Assembly (NCBI GenBank): GCA_900766795.1
Contig: CAAFWX010000271.1
Location: forward strand, 1-8,750
Source of the DNA: Oscillospiraceae bacterium
GTDB taxonomy: Bacteria; Bacillota_A; Clostridia; Oscillospirales; Ruminococcaceae
DNA length: 8,750 nucleotides
Reading direction: 5' to 3'
Position 1 is the first letter of the stretch, and every line of letters begins with the position of its first letter. Below the pieces are notes generated by a model, which was given only the letters and a program-made list of their open reading frames with translations, was not told where the DNA came from and searched no databases. Shown here one piece after another: positions 1 to 6,913 of this stretch. Made by a program: the position numbers and the translations under genes.

Positions 1-571
1 CAGGGTGCACGTCGTTCTTGCCGCCCTCGCGGAAATAGCCGTACCGCGTGTCAGCAGGATTCTGTATGCCAAAGCACCAATCAGCAGTTGTGCCGTCGTC
101 AAAGGTCACGCTGCCCTCGGCTCTCGGGTCGTCCAGACCGTATTTCTCAAGGTCGGAGGAGTTTTCCTCAACAAGCGTCTTGGTGGAAAGCCCCGCCATG
201 TTGCGCACAAAGGCACCAACGGTCGAATCATTGGGCGCAAGCCCCAGCATTTCGGGACTCGTCCAGTAGTACTCGGTTTCGGAGGATACGTTGCCCTCCT
301 CGTCCGTCGAGGAAACCACGCGGGACTGCCGCTCGAAGGTGTACTCTCCCGTCGTGTTTCTTACGGTAAGGGTGGTTACGTTCTCGGGTTCTTTATCGGT
401 GACGTCATATGCCGTGCTGACGGTTTCAGACACAGCCTCGGCAGTTTCGGAGTGGGTTTCCTCCTGCTCGGCGGGCTTTGTCAGGACAAGAATCATTAGA
501 ATCACGCCAAGCACAAGCAGTACCGCAGCGGCGATGACCACAGTTTTTGTGGATTTTGAAAGCTTTGACAT
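1..571 (-). CDS. DUF4340 domain-containing membrane-anchored protein (3' end outside window)
   Basis: The first 190 residues are visible and the reading frame runs off the left edge with no stop. The N-terminus is short and basic (MSKLSKSTK), followed by one hydrophobic helix at about residues 11-31, then a Glu/Thr-rich linker (about 32-50) and a soluble region that should lie outside the membrane. The pattern from about residue 55 onward (a strand with VTTLTVRN, GEYTFER, then YYWTSPE and a later LEKYGLDDP) matches DUF4340 proteins as I know them; no enzymatic motif is visible. The ATG directly follows the TAA of the upstream gene, and an AGGAGG at 581-586 lies inside that gene's last codons, so translation is probably coupled. 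DUF4340 genes commonly sit next to GldG-like ABC genes; a role as accessory subunit of that transporter is inferred. Molecular function is unknown. Confidence 0.85.
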   Translation of the reverse strand, partial: MSKLSKSTKTVVIAAAVLLVLGVILMILVLTKPAEQEETHSETAEAVSETVSTAYDVTDKEPENVTTLTVRNTTGEYTFERQSRVVSSTDEEGNVSSETEYYWTSPEMLGLAPNDSTVGAFVRNMAGLSTKTLVEENSSDLEKYGLDDPRAEGSVTFDDGTTADWCFGIQNPADTRYGYFREGGKNDVHP

Positions 572-2293
572 TTATCTGTGCCTCCTGCGCACCCAGATTA
601 CAATTCCGAGCACGATAACAATTACGGGGATTACTATGCAGAGAACAATGGCAAGGGTGTTCGCAGTGGAAGCGTTCATATCAAAGGTAACTGCGGTGTT
701 GGTCTTGGAGGTGATGACAATGCTGTCCTCCTTGCCCGAAATATAGTTGAACAGGTTGATGAAGAAGGTCTGGTTGTTCGCATTGGACAGCGACATGAAG
801 CTGCTGTTTGCAAGCTCGGTTGAGCCAAAAACGGCTACCTGCGAAAGCTCCTGAGTGTTGGAGTGGATTCGGTATGCAATCACAGCGTCGTTGTAGGTGC
901 CGCTCTCTGCGGTATCAACGGAGAACTCGTCGTCCTCGCCGATGTCGAGCGGGAACAGGAACGCCTTGTCATAGGTGGTCATAAGCACCTGCTGCTCAAC
1001 ACCGCCGCGTGCGCCGTCCTCCCAAATCTGGATTACGGGACGAATATTCGCGCCGAAGGTGTACAGCGAGCTGCCGTAGGTGTTGCCGGCATACTCGGTG
1101 TCCATAATCTGCTGGAGATGCGCGTATGCGGTGTAGTTGCTGATAAGGTAGTTGTCGTCGCTCTGACCTATAACCGAGAAGCCAACTTCCATGCCCCAAT
1201 CCGCGAGAAATGCGTCAATATTGGGCGTTTCGGGCTGCTGCGCCGAAGCAAAATAGAAGAAATTCTTTCCGAACGCGCCGCCGTTGTCAAGGAACTTGTC
1301 AACCTTGGAAAGGTTCTCGTTCGACACGTCCATTGTCGGACCGAACATAACGACAAAGTCAACGTCCTCGGGAATCTCGCTTGTGGTTAGGTTCAGGGTA
1401 AGCACGTCATAGCCGTTCTTCTTGAGCACGGTCTGGAGAGTGGAGCTGTCCTGCTCGCCGTAGCCCTCTGTGAACGCAACGCGCACAAGGTCGTCGTTGG
1501 AAACGTACATCATCGCCGACACAGCAGCCTGCTCAATGTTGCTTCCCTCAATGACATAGCTGCCGTAATACTGAATGTACTGATTAATGACAGCCGAGTC
1601 ATAGCCTGACAGAGAATCTGTAACAGCGAAGTAGTCGCCGAGAGTCAGAATCCTGTGTCTGCCTGTAACAGGGCTTTCCACGACAATGTAATTCGCGGCG
1701 ATATCCTCGCCGACAAAGTTAGAGGAATAGTTCGGGTTGGAGTTGAGGTCAAGGTAGTTCAGCGTAATGTGGCTGCTTACCATGTCCATCTTTTTCAGCA
1801 GCTCGTTTATCTGCTTGAAGTTGGTGCCCTGCGCCTCATAGTCGTTTTCGGTCGCAAGCACCGTCAGCGTTACGTCACCCGAAAGCTGATTTGCGAGATA
1901 ATCCTCGGTCTTTTCCTGGAGGGTGTATGCCTGGTCGGTTGTGAGGTCTGCGGTTGTGTCAAAGCGCTCGGACAGTATGCCGACAATCACATTCACCACC
2001 ACAACAGCCGCAATGAACACTATTGTCAGCACAACCGAAAGCGTGCCGTGCTTCAGGCTGCGCATGTTGAACTTGCGCTTTGTTTTCTGCTTTGCGGATT
2101 TCTTTCCTTTGCTCTGCTTATCGGTTTCCGGGGATTGCTCAACGGTATCCTCGGCAGTGTTCAGGGCGGTTTCTTCAACTGTTTCCTCCGCGGTATCCTC
2201 AGCTGTTTCCTCGACAGCTTCCTCGGCAGTGTTGCGAACGTTCTCCTCGGTTGATTCGGGGACAGAGTTCATGCTGTTCTTTTTCTTGCTCAT
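572..2293 (-). CDS. GldG-like ABC transporter auxiliary protein, extracytoplasmic, two membrane anchors
   Basis: A 573-residue protein. Residues 1-75 are cytoplasmic: an acidic tetrapeptide-repeat tail (about 15-54), then a strongly basic stretch (about 62-74). A membrane helix spans about 84-107. About 430 residues of outside domain follow, and a second helix at about 546-567 ends in RRRHR, giving both termini inside. The start of the outside domain (RFDTTADLTTDQAYTLQEKT) and the later segment around LKKNGYDVLTLNL, VDFVVMFGP and FLDNGGAFGKN fit the GldG family (Gldg_ABC), auxiliary proteins of ABC-2 systems first described in gliding Bacteroidetes. No catalytic motif is visible and the substrate is unknown. 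A GTG at 2302 would give three more residues, but it overlaps the AAAGGCGG Shine-Dalgarno-like site, which sits 8-11 nt before the ATG at 2293; I chose the ATG. It lies 18 nt after the permease and abuts the DUF4340 gene. Confidence 0.88.
   Translation of the reverse strand: MSKKKNSMNSVPESTEENVRNTAEEAVEETAEDTAEETVEETALNTAEDTVEQSPETDKQSKGKKSAKQKTKRKFNMRSLKHGTLSVVLTIVFIAAVVVVNVIVGILSERFDTTADLTTDQAYTLQEKTEDYLANQLSGDVTLTVLATENDYEAQGTNFKQINELLKKMDMVSSHITLNYLDLNSNPNYSSNFVGEDIAANYIVVESPVTGRHRILTLGDYFAVTDSLSGYDSAVINQYIQYYGSYVIEGSNIEQAAVSAMMYVSNDDLVRVAFTEGYGEQDSSTLQTVLKKNGYDVLTLNLTTSEIPEDVDFVVMFGPTMDVSNENLSKVDKFLDNGGAFGKNFFYFASAQQPETPNIDAFLADWGMEVGFSVIGQSDDNYLISNYTAYAHLQQIMDTEYAGNTYGSSLYTFGANIRPVIQIWEDGARGGVEQQVLMTTYDKAFLFPLDIGEDDEFSVDTAESGTYNDAVIAYRIHSNTQELSQVAVFGSTELANSSFMSLSNANNQTFFINLFNYISGKEDSIVITSKTNTAVTFDMNASTANTLAIVLCIVIPVIVIVLGIVIWVRRRHR
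2132..2251 (-). repeat. 12-nt coding tandem repeat (acidic tetrapeptides) in the GldG-like gene
   Basis: Residues about 15-54 of the GldG-like protein fall into a four-residue period: TEEN, VRNT, AEEA, VEET, AEDT, AEET, VEET, ALNT, AEDT, VEQS. The small or hydrophobic residue (A/V), two mostly acidic residues and Thr keep register through ten units. At DNA level the units resemble GCN/GTN GAG GAA ACN but differ at synonymous positions, so the copies are diverged rather than identical. The tail is predicted to be cytoplasmic, before the basic patch and the first membrane helix. It is either a disordered acidic arm or a helix with an acidic face; the sequence alone does not decide. Confidence 0.8.
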
Positions 2294-2301
2294 TCGTTGC
2301 A

Positions 2302-2309
2302 CCGCCTTT
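2302..2309 (-). promoter_or_regulatory. Ribosome binding site deciding the GldG-like start
   Basis: On the coding strand AAAGGCGG lies 8 nt before the ATG at 2293. The alternative GTG at 2302-2300 overlaps the last base of this site and so would have no spacer. This favours the ATG. Confidence 0.6.
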
Positions 2310-2311
2310 CA

Positions 2312-3031
2312 TCAGCTCCATCTGCGGCGCTCAATGGTGCGCACCGAGAGGAAGTTAAATATGACAATTATGCTCAGGAAGAACAGGATGTTTTTCAGCG
2401 AGAATATGCCGTAGGTGAACTCCTGATACTTATAGAACACGGAGAGGGAATTGATTATATTGCTGACAGCCTCAATGGGAACATAGTTTGAGATGATGTC
2501 AAAAAGACAGAGAACAATGTTCACGCCGATGGAACCGATGGCTGCTATCATCTGGTTTTCGGTAAGTCCCGAAATGAAGATACCGACAGAGATGAACACG
2601 CCGCCCATAAGGCACAGTCCCACAAAATTGCCCCAGACGGAAGCCCAGCCGAACTCGCCGCCCGCTTTCTGCACCGCGCCCGAGATGAACACGGCATATA
2701 CCAGCAGCACAACTGCGCCGATAAGGAAGATGAAGAAAGCGGCAAGGAACTTGCCCATGACAAGTCCGAAAAGGCTTATCGGGCTTGTGAGGGTAAGCTG
2801 GTCGGTCTTTTGACGCTTGTCGTCAGCCATCGTTCTCATGGTGAGAACGGGAATGAGTATCATCAGGATAAAAAACATCCACAGGAATGTGCCCGAAAGG
2901 CTTGCGTTGCCTGTTGCAAGGCAGGTCATCCAGAGGAAAAGTCCCGAAAATCCATAGAACACCGCGAGGTAGACATAGCCTAGCGGCGAGGTGAAATAGG
3001 ACGCGAACTCGCGTTTCATTACTGCCAGCAT
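2312..3031 (-). CDS. ABC-2 type transporter permease, GldF/NosY-like
   Basis: A 239-residue integral membrane protein. It opens with an amphipathic segment and the motif FASYFTSPLGYVYLAVF typical of GldF-type permeases. Six hydrophobic helices are visible at about residues 17-38, 49-65, 94-115, 131-155, 160-183 and 214-232. Between helices 2 and 3 lies the cytoplasmic coupling loop MRTMADDKRQKTDQLTLTSPIS, which in ABC-2 permeases contacts the ATPase. It should form the membrane pore of the complex with the upstream ATPase, presumably as a dimer. The ATG at 3031 overlaps the ATPase stop by one base (TGATG) and is preceded by GGAGG, so the two subunits are probably made in coupled fashion. Substrate and transport direction cannot be read from the sequence; ABC-2 systems are usually exporters. 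Confidence 0.92.
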   Translation of the reverse strand: MLAVMKREFASYFTSPLGYVYLAVFYGFSGLFLWMTCLATGNASLSGTFLWMFFILMILIPVLTMRTMADDKRQKTDQLTLTSPISLFGLVMGKFLAAFFIFLIGAVVLLVYAVFISGAVQKAGGEFGWASVWGNFVGLCLMGGVFISVGIFISGLTENQMIAAIGSIGVNIVLCLFDIISNYVPIEAVSNIINSLSVFYKYQEFTYGIFSLKNILFFLSIIVIFNFLSVRTIERRRWS

Positions 3032-3996
3032 CAGTTATTTCCTCCGTTCTCTATGTTTCCGTAAAAGTCGCCGGTGGTGAGCTTCAGGAATATCTCCTCA
3101 AGGGTAAGCTCGCTGCTTCTCATAAGGAGTATTGGATAGTTTCGCTCCGCCATGCGCTTGAATACCTCGCGGCGAATATCTGCGCCCTCCTTCGCGTTAA
3201 GCTCATACTCGGTAACGTTGTTCTCGATGGTGCGATTGACGTGCAGCTCAACCATATCCGGAATTGAACTCAGCAGAGCCTGAACCGTCTTTACGGGTCC
3301 CTCAATCTGCACGGTAAGCTTGTGGTCAGCGGACAGGTCGTGAGAGAGGTGCTCGGTGGTGTCGTTTGCCACAAGCTTTCCCTTGTTGATGACAACAATT
3401 CTGTCGCACACCGCCTGCACCTCGGAGAGTATGTGCGAGGACAAAATGACGGTGTGGTTCTTACCCAGTTTCTTTATCAGAGTGCGTATCTCGATAATCT
3501 GCTTCGGGTCAAGTCCGACTGTCGGCTCGTCAAGAATCAGCACCTTGGGATTTCCCACAAGCGCCTGCGCCAGACCTACACGCTGTTTGTAACCCTTGGA
3601 CAGGTTGCGTATTACGCGCTTGCTGACGTCGGTTATCTTTACAAGGGAGCAAATCTCGGCAAGGTGGCTTCTTCTCGGAAGCTTGCACTTCTTAAGGTCA
3701 TAGACGAAATTCAGGTACTCCATGACCGTCATGTCGAGATAGAGCGGAGGCTGCTCGGGAAGATAGCCGATGTCGCGCTTGGCTGCAATCGGGTCCTCAA
3801 GAATGTCCACCCCGTTTATGAGAGCTTCGCCCCCCGATGAGGACAGATAGCCCGTCAGAATGTTCATGGTGGTGGACTTTCCTGCACCGTTAGGTCCGAG
3901 GAAGCCCAGTATTTCGCTTTCTGCTGCGGAAAAGCTGATGTTGTCAACGGCAAGCTTGCTTCCGTAGCTTTTGCAGAGGTTCTTTACTTCTATCAT
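3031..3996 (-). CDS. ABC transporter ATP-binding protein, GldA-like
   Basis: A 321-residue cytoplasmic ATPase subunit with all expected motifs: Walker A GPNGAGKST (34-42), Q-loop around YLPEQ (Q82), the signature in the form NLSKGYKQR (131-139) in place of LSGGQ, Walker B VLILDEP (152-158) followed by a D-loop GLDP, and the switch histidine in ILSSHIL (H188). After about residue 220 there is a C-terminal extension ending in LTLEEIFLKLT, as in other ABC-2-type ATPases. LSKGYKQRVGLAQAL is typical of the GldA/NosF-like branch. The ATG at 3996 is chosen because GGAGG at 4002-4006 precedes it by 5 nt and MIEVKNLCKSYG is the standard family start; the frame is open 18 codons further upstream but without family similarity. 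It is the first gene of the four-gene operon and would power the permease and GldG-like protein. Confidence 0.94.
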   Translation of the reverse strand: MIEVKNLCKSYGSKLAVDNISFSAAESEILGFLGPNGAGKSTTMNILTGYLSSSGGEALINGVDILEDPIAAKRDIGYLPEQPPLYLDMTVMEYLNFVYDLKKCKLPRRSHLAEICSLVKITDVSKRVIRNLSKGYKQRVGLAQALVGNPKVLILDEPTVGLDPKQIIEIRTLIKKLGKNHTVILSSHILSEVQAVCDRIVVINKGKLVANDTTEHLSHDLSADHKLTVQIEGPVKTVQALLSSIPDMVELHVNRTIENNVTEYELNAKEGADIRREVFKRMAERNYPILLMRSSELTLEEIFLKLTTGDFYGNIENGGNN

Positions 3997-4021
3997 TGTT
4001 TCCTCCGAAGGAATGATAATG

Positions 4022-4050
4022 TCATTACGGCATAGTACGCCGTATTTCAA
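4022..4050 (-). promoter_or_regulatory. Possible promoter of the ABC operon overlapping an inverted repeat
   Basis: On the coding strand TTGAAA (4050-4045) is followed after 17 nt by TAATGA (4027-4022). The -35 match is good and the -10 match poor. A start site around 4015 would leave a short leader carrying the GGAGG site. The 99-nt gap after ribF is AT-rich and is where a new promoter would be expected, but the ABC genes could also be transcribed by read-through from ribF. Confidence 0.25.
4026..4044. repeat. Perfect 6-bp inverted repeat in the ABC operon leader
   Basis: TACGGC at 4026-4031 and its reverse complement GCCGTA at 4039-4044 are separated by 7 bases. It is flanked by two exact copies of AATGATAA at 4012-4019 and 4049-4056. 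No T-run follows on the coding strand, so it does not look like a terminator for ribF. It could be a protein-binding site over the possible promoter or a weak RNA hairpin. Confidence 0.55.
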
Positions 4051-4095
4051 TGATAACTCACATTAGTGATGATTGTGTGAACTTTATATGAAAAC

Positions 4096-4998
4096 TTATC
4101 TATCACTGATGGCGGCTTGCTTGTCGGCAGCTATCTGCGCTTTCAGCTCGTCAAGTCCCGCGAATTTTTTCTCGGGGCGGATGAACCGACGCAGCGCGAC
4201 AGAAATCTTCTGACCGTAAAGGTCGCCGTCAAAGCCAATGATGTGTGTTTCCATTACGGTTCCCGTGCCGTCGTGCCTTTCCACGGTGGGCTTAACGCCA
4301 ATATTGGTTACGCTCGGATAGCGTTTCCCGTCCACCTCGGTATAGCTGCTGTAAACTCCGCGGCGCGGAATCACATTGGTTTCGGGAATTATCTGGTTTA
4401 TCGTCGGGAAAGACAGCTTCCTGCCCAGCGCGTTACCCCGCACAACCGTGAGCCTGTACCGCAGGTCGTAGCCCAAAAGGCGGTTTGCCTGCGTAATATC
4501 GCCGTTTCGGATAAGCTCGCGGATTCGCGTGGAGCTTATCATCACTCCATCGCAGCAGACGTCGGGAACGGTCTGCGCACGCATTCCGTATTTCGCGCCA
4601 ACCTCGGCAAGCAGCTCGGGAGTGCCCTTTCCGCCCTTTCCGAAACGAAAATTCGTTCCGCAGCAGGCGAAGCCAGCATTCAGCCGCTTTACAAGTATCT
4701 CGCTGATGAACTCCTCCGCCGAAAGCCCGCAGACCTCGGCAAAGTCGGGGGCAAAGATGTACTCAACACCTATCCTGTCAAGCAGCTCGCATTTGCTCTC
4801 AAAGGAAATGATATCCTCGGGATTGCTGAACTTTGGAAGCGTGGTATCACAGGTAAAGGTGAACACCGCGGGGCAAAGCCCCTCCTGTGTGAGCGCAGTT
4901 TTTATCACACCGACATGCCCCAGATGAAGCCCGTCAAAATATCCAAGCGCTACCGCCGTCTTTCCCTGCGGTGCGCCGCCGTATGTTATGTCTGTCAA
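4096..4998 (-). CDS. ribF: Bifunctional riboflavin kinase / FAD synthetase
   Basis: A 300-residue cytoplasmic enzyme that phosphorylates riboflavin to FMN and adenylylates FMN to FAD. The N-terminal nucleotidyltransferase domain carries ALGYFDGLHLGH (17-28, with the HxGH motif at 25-28), GTNFRFGKGGKG (114-125) and ISSTRIR (154-160). The C-terminal riboflavin kinase domain (about 178-300) carries GRKLSFPTIN (192-201), where PTIN replaces the usual PTAN but keeps Thr and Asn, then GVY, NIGVKPT, METHI and DLYG. Length fits the family (about 300-315). The start is TTG at 4998, preceded 8 nt upstream by AAAGGA (5007-5012). No ATG in frame lies nearby; the long upstream extension to 5160 would overlap truB by 100 nt and lacks similarity. 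The gene follows truB after 62 nt, a common pairing in Firmicutes. Confidence 0.95.
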   Translation of the reverse strand: MTDITYGGAPQGKTAVALGYFDGLHLGHVGVIKTALTQEGLCPAVFTFTCDTTLPKFSNPEDIISFESKCELLDRIGVEYIFAPDFAEVCGLSAEEFISEILVKRLNAGFACCGTNFRFGKGGKGTPELLAEVGAKYGMRAQTVPDVCCDGVMISSTRIRELIRNGDITQANRLLGYDLRYRLTVVRGNALGRKLSFPTINQIIPETNVIPRRGVYSSYTEVDGKRYPSVTNIGVKPTVERHDGTGTVMETHIIGFDGDLYGQKISVALRRFIRPEKKFAGLDELKAQIAADKQAAISDR

Positions 4999-5006
4999 TT
5001 TTCTTT

Positions 5007-5012
5007 TCCTTT
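5007..5012 (-). promoter_or_regulatory. Ribosome binding site supporting a TTG start for ribF
   Basis: AAAGGA on the coding strand lies 8 nt before the TTG at 4998-4996, within a purine-rich stretch. It supports the TTG start because no in-frame ATG with a comparable site is present. Confidence 0.6.
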
Positions 5013-5015
5013 TAT

Positions 5016-5032
5016 GCTCCCGTTCTGAGAGC
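5016..5032 (-). repeat. Small hairpin just upstream of the ribF ribosome binding site
   Basis: In the transcript GCUCUC and GGGAGC can pair (one G-U pair) around the loop AGAAC, in the 62-nt truB-ribF gap. It ends 3 nt before the AAAGGA site. No U-run follows, so it is not an intrinsic terminator. The gap is too short and shows nothing resembling the conserved FMN riboswitch. Confidence 0.4.
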
Positions 5033-5060
5033 GTTGTAATTGAGTGTGCGCACGAAAGGA

Positions 5061-5951
5061 CTACACCGAAAGGGTGTCGAAGCGCTTCACCGATACAAGC
5101 TCCGCCTGTTCGTTCACCTTTGCAACGCCCGTAAAGCCGCTGCTTGTGTACACCGAACACAGCACATCCGTTTCGGGGCGAACCCTCAGGCGGTCTGCGT
5201 CAAGGCGCACTCCGTTCTTATAAAGCCGCTCCTGCTCCGCGTCAAGCTCCACCCTTGGAAGTGAAGCAAAAACGCTCTCCACGGGTCTTAGCAGCCCGCA
5301 AAGCTCCTCGTAGGACATCGCCTTGAGCGCTTCGAGCGAATAGCATTGAGCAAGCGTGAAGCCGCAGCTTCGGGTGCGGACAAGGCTTGTCATAACCGCG
5401 CCCGTGCCGAGCGCTTTCCCGAGGTCGTCGCACAGGGTGCGGACGTATGTTCCCGAGGAGCAGTCCATTTCCAGAACGCCGTTTCGTCCGTCGAACTCTG
5501 TAAGCTCCAGCCGAGAGATGGTTACGGGACGGGGCTTGCGCTCAACCTCTATTCCCTTTCGGGCAAGGTCGCACAGCTTCTGCCCGTTTACTTTCAGCGC
5601 GGAATACATCGGCGGAATCTGCATGATTTCCCCGCGAAACTGCTCGAGCGCAGCTTCAACCGCTTCACGCGCAAGGCTTATCTCCCTTTCCTCGGAGAGC
5701 TTTCCCCAGATGTCGAGGGTGTCGCTTGTAACCCCCAGACGAAAGCCCGCGCGATAGCTTTTGTCGGAATCGGGAACCAAATCCGCAGCCTTTGTCGCGC
5801 CGCCCACGAACACGGGGAGCACTCCCGTTGCCATCGGGTCGAGCGTGCCGCCGTGACCGACTTTTTTTGTGTGAAAACATCCGCGCATGACCGCCACCAC
5901 GTCAAACGAGGTGAAGTCCTGCGGCTTGTCCACAATAATTATGCCCGTCAT
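5061..5951 (-). CDS. truB: tRNA pseudouridine-55 synthase
   Basis: A 296-residue enzyme that isomerises U55 in the T-loop of tRNAs. The N-terminus MTGIIIVDKPQDFTSFDVV and the motif VGHGGTLDPMATGVLP (31-46), with the catalytic Asp at residue 38, are diagnostic of TruB. Further family motifs are KSYRA, IPPMYSALKVNGQKLCDLAR and SSGTYVRTLCDDLG. A C-terminal region of about 60 residues (from about PRVELD) corresponds to the small TruB C-terminal/PUA-like domain. The ATG at 5951 overlaps the nrnA stop (ATGA); there is no strong Shine-Dalgarno site, so reinitiation after nrnA is likely. The frame stays open another 11 codons upstream but that part has no family similarity. Confidence 0.96.
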   Translation of the reverse strand: MTGIIIVDKPQDFTSFDVVAVMRGCFHTKKVGHGGTLDPMATGVLPVFVGGATKAADLVPDSDKSYRAGFRLGVTSDTLDIWGKLSEEREISLAREAVEAALEQFRGEIMQIPPMYSALKVNGQKLCDLARKGIEVERKPRPVTISRLELTEFDGRNGVLEMDCSSGTYVRTLCDDLGKALGTGAVMTSLVRTRSCGFTLAQCYSLEALKAMSYEELCGLLRPVESVFASLPRVELDAEQERLYKNGVRLDADRLRVRPETDVLCSVYTSSGFTGVAKVNEQAELVSVKRFDTLSV

Positions 5952-6913
5952 ATCAGACCCGCTTCTGCGCACGCTTTTTCGCATGCCTGCGCAATTGCCT
6001 TTTCCGCTTCCTCGTAGCTCATTCCCTCAAAGGAACAGCCTGCGGCACGCTCGTGACCGCCGCCGCCGAACTGCTGCGCTATCTTTGATACGTCAACAGC
6101 CTGACTTGAACGGAGCGAAGCCTTGAATACGCCGCGTTTCTTCTCCTTGATGGAAATTCCGATGTCAACGCCCTGTATCTGTCTGGGAAGCGCTGCAAGC
6201 GCACCGATGTCGTCGCTGTCGATATCGACAATCGAATTAATCGTGTCAAACGAGGTAAATATCAGCGCAACGTGACCGCCCGCGAAGTATTTCAGCCCGC
6301 TCATGACAATCTGCTCAAGCTTCATTCTGCCGGGGGTTTTGAGGTCGAACATGGTGTAATTTATCGGAGCAATTTCCGCGCCGCACTCGATAAGCTTTGC
6401 GGCATAAATGTGCGTCTGCGGGGTCGTGTTGCTGTACTTGAAGCAGCCCGTGTCGGTTGCAATTCCCGTGTAGAGCGCGTTTGCGATTTGCGGGGTAATG
6501 TTTATGCCCATCTCCACGAGCAGCTCATATATCAGCTCGCAGGCTGCGGCATACTCCGCGCGCAAAACAAGCCGCTTCGCGTACTCCGTGTTGCTTACAT
6601 GGTGGTCGAAGCAAAGCTCCGCCTTATCGCCAAGCTCTTTCAGGTCGCCCAGCAGCTTGCTGTCCGCAACGTCAACGGTTATGATGTTTTCGTGCTCGAA
6701 CTCCTGCTCGACGTATGCCGCTCTCATATAGTCAAAGCGCGCTGGGATATGGTCGGGGCACATCACCTTTGCCTTTTTGCCCGCCTGCTGAAGCGCTCCG
6801 CAAAGAGCCATTCCGCAGCCGAGAGTGTCGCCGTCGGGATTTCCGTGCATGAGGATAAGGTAGCTGTCATGGGTATTCAGAAACTCTATTGCCTCCGAAA
6901 GCTCAATTTTCAT
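5948..6913 (-). CDS. nrnA: DHH/DHHA1 phosphoesterase, NrnA type (oligoribonuclease / pAp phosphatase)
   Basis: A 321-residue protein. The DHH domain shows HGNPDGDTLG (23-32, metal-binding Asp 27 and 29), VDVADS (80-85), FDHHVSN (102-108) and TGIATDTGCFKYSNTT. The C-terminal DHHA1 domain ends in FGGGGHERAAG (282-292). This arrangement is that of NrnA/YtqI-type enzymes, which degrade short oligoribonucleotides and dephosphorylate pAp; whether this one does both cannot be told from sequence. A first ATG at 6919 directly abuts the GGAGG at 6920-6924; the second ATG at 6913 has a 6-nt spacer and is preferred. The gene starts inside rbfA (11-nt overlap) and its stop overlaps the truB start. A DHH gene between rbfA and truB is a common clostridial arrangement. 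Confidence 0.92.
   Translation of the reverse strand: MKIELSEAIEFLNTHDSYLILMHGNPDGDTLGCGMALCGALQQAGKKAKVMCPDHIPARFDYMRAAYVEQEFEHENIITVDVADSKLLGDLKELGDKAELCFDHHVSNTEYAKRLVLRAEYAAACELIYELLVEMGINITPQIANALYTGIATDTGCFKYSNTTPQTHIYAAKLIECGAEIAPINYTMFDLKTPGRMKLEQIVMSGLKYFAGGHVALIFTSFDTINSIVDIDSDDIGALAALPRQIQGVDIGISIKEKKRGVFKASLRSSQAVDVSKIAQQFGGGGHERAAGCSFEGMSYEEAEKAIAQACEKACAEAGLI

Noticed and set aside
5..499. 164-codon open frame on the plus strand
   Set aside because: The opposite strand encodes a continuous DUF4340 protein with a start, ribosome binding site and membrane helix; the plus-strand frame is its shadow.
1655..2254. 199-codon open frame on the plus strand with Leu/Phe-rich, membrane-like segments
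   Set aside because: It is the antisense of the GldG-like gene; the apparent Leu/Phe/Ser-rich repeats are the reverse of GAG/GAA-rich repeat codons.
4058..4080. TCACA ... TGTGA dyad in the ribF-ABC gap, reminiscent of a CRP/FNR-type site
   Set aside because: The half sites are in the reverse order and 13 bases apart, unlike TGTGA-N6-TCACA; a chance 5-bp dyad is likely.
4012..4095. Intrinsic terminator after ribF
   Set aside because: The only stem (6 bp, 7-base loop) is weak and not followed by a U-run; no terminator is supported, so read-through into the ABC operon remains possible.
4117..5028. 303-codon open frame on the plus strand
   Set aside because: It lies fully opposite ribF, which carries all family motifs; the translation has no recognisable domain. 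The long open frame is an effect of codon usage on the opposite strand.
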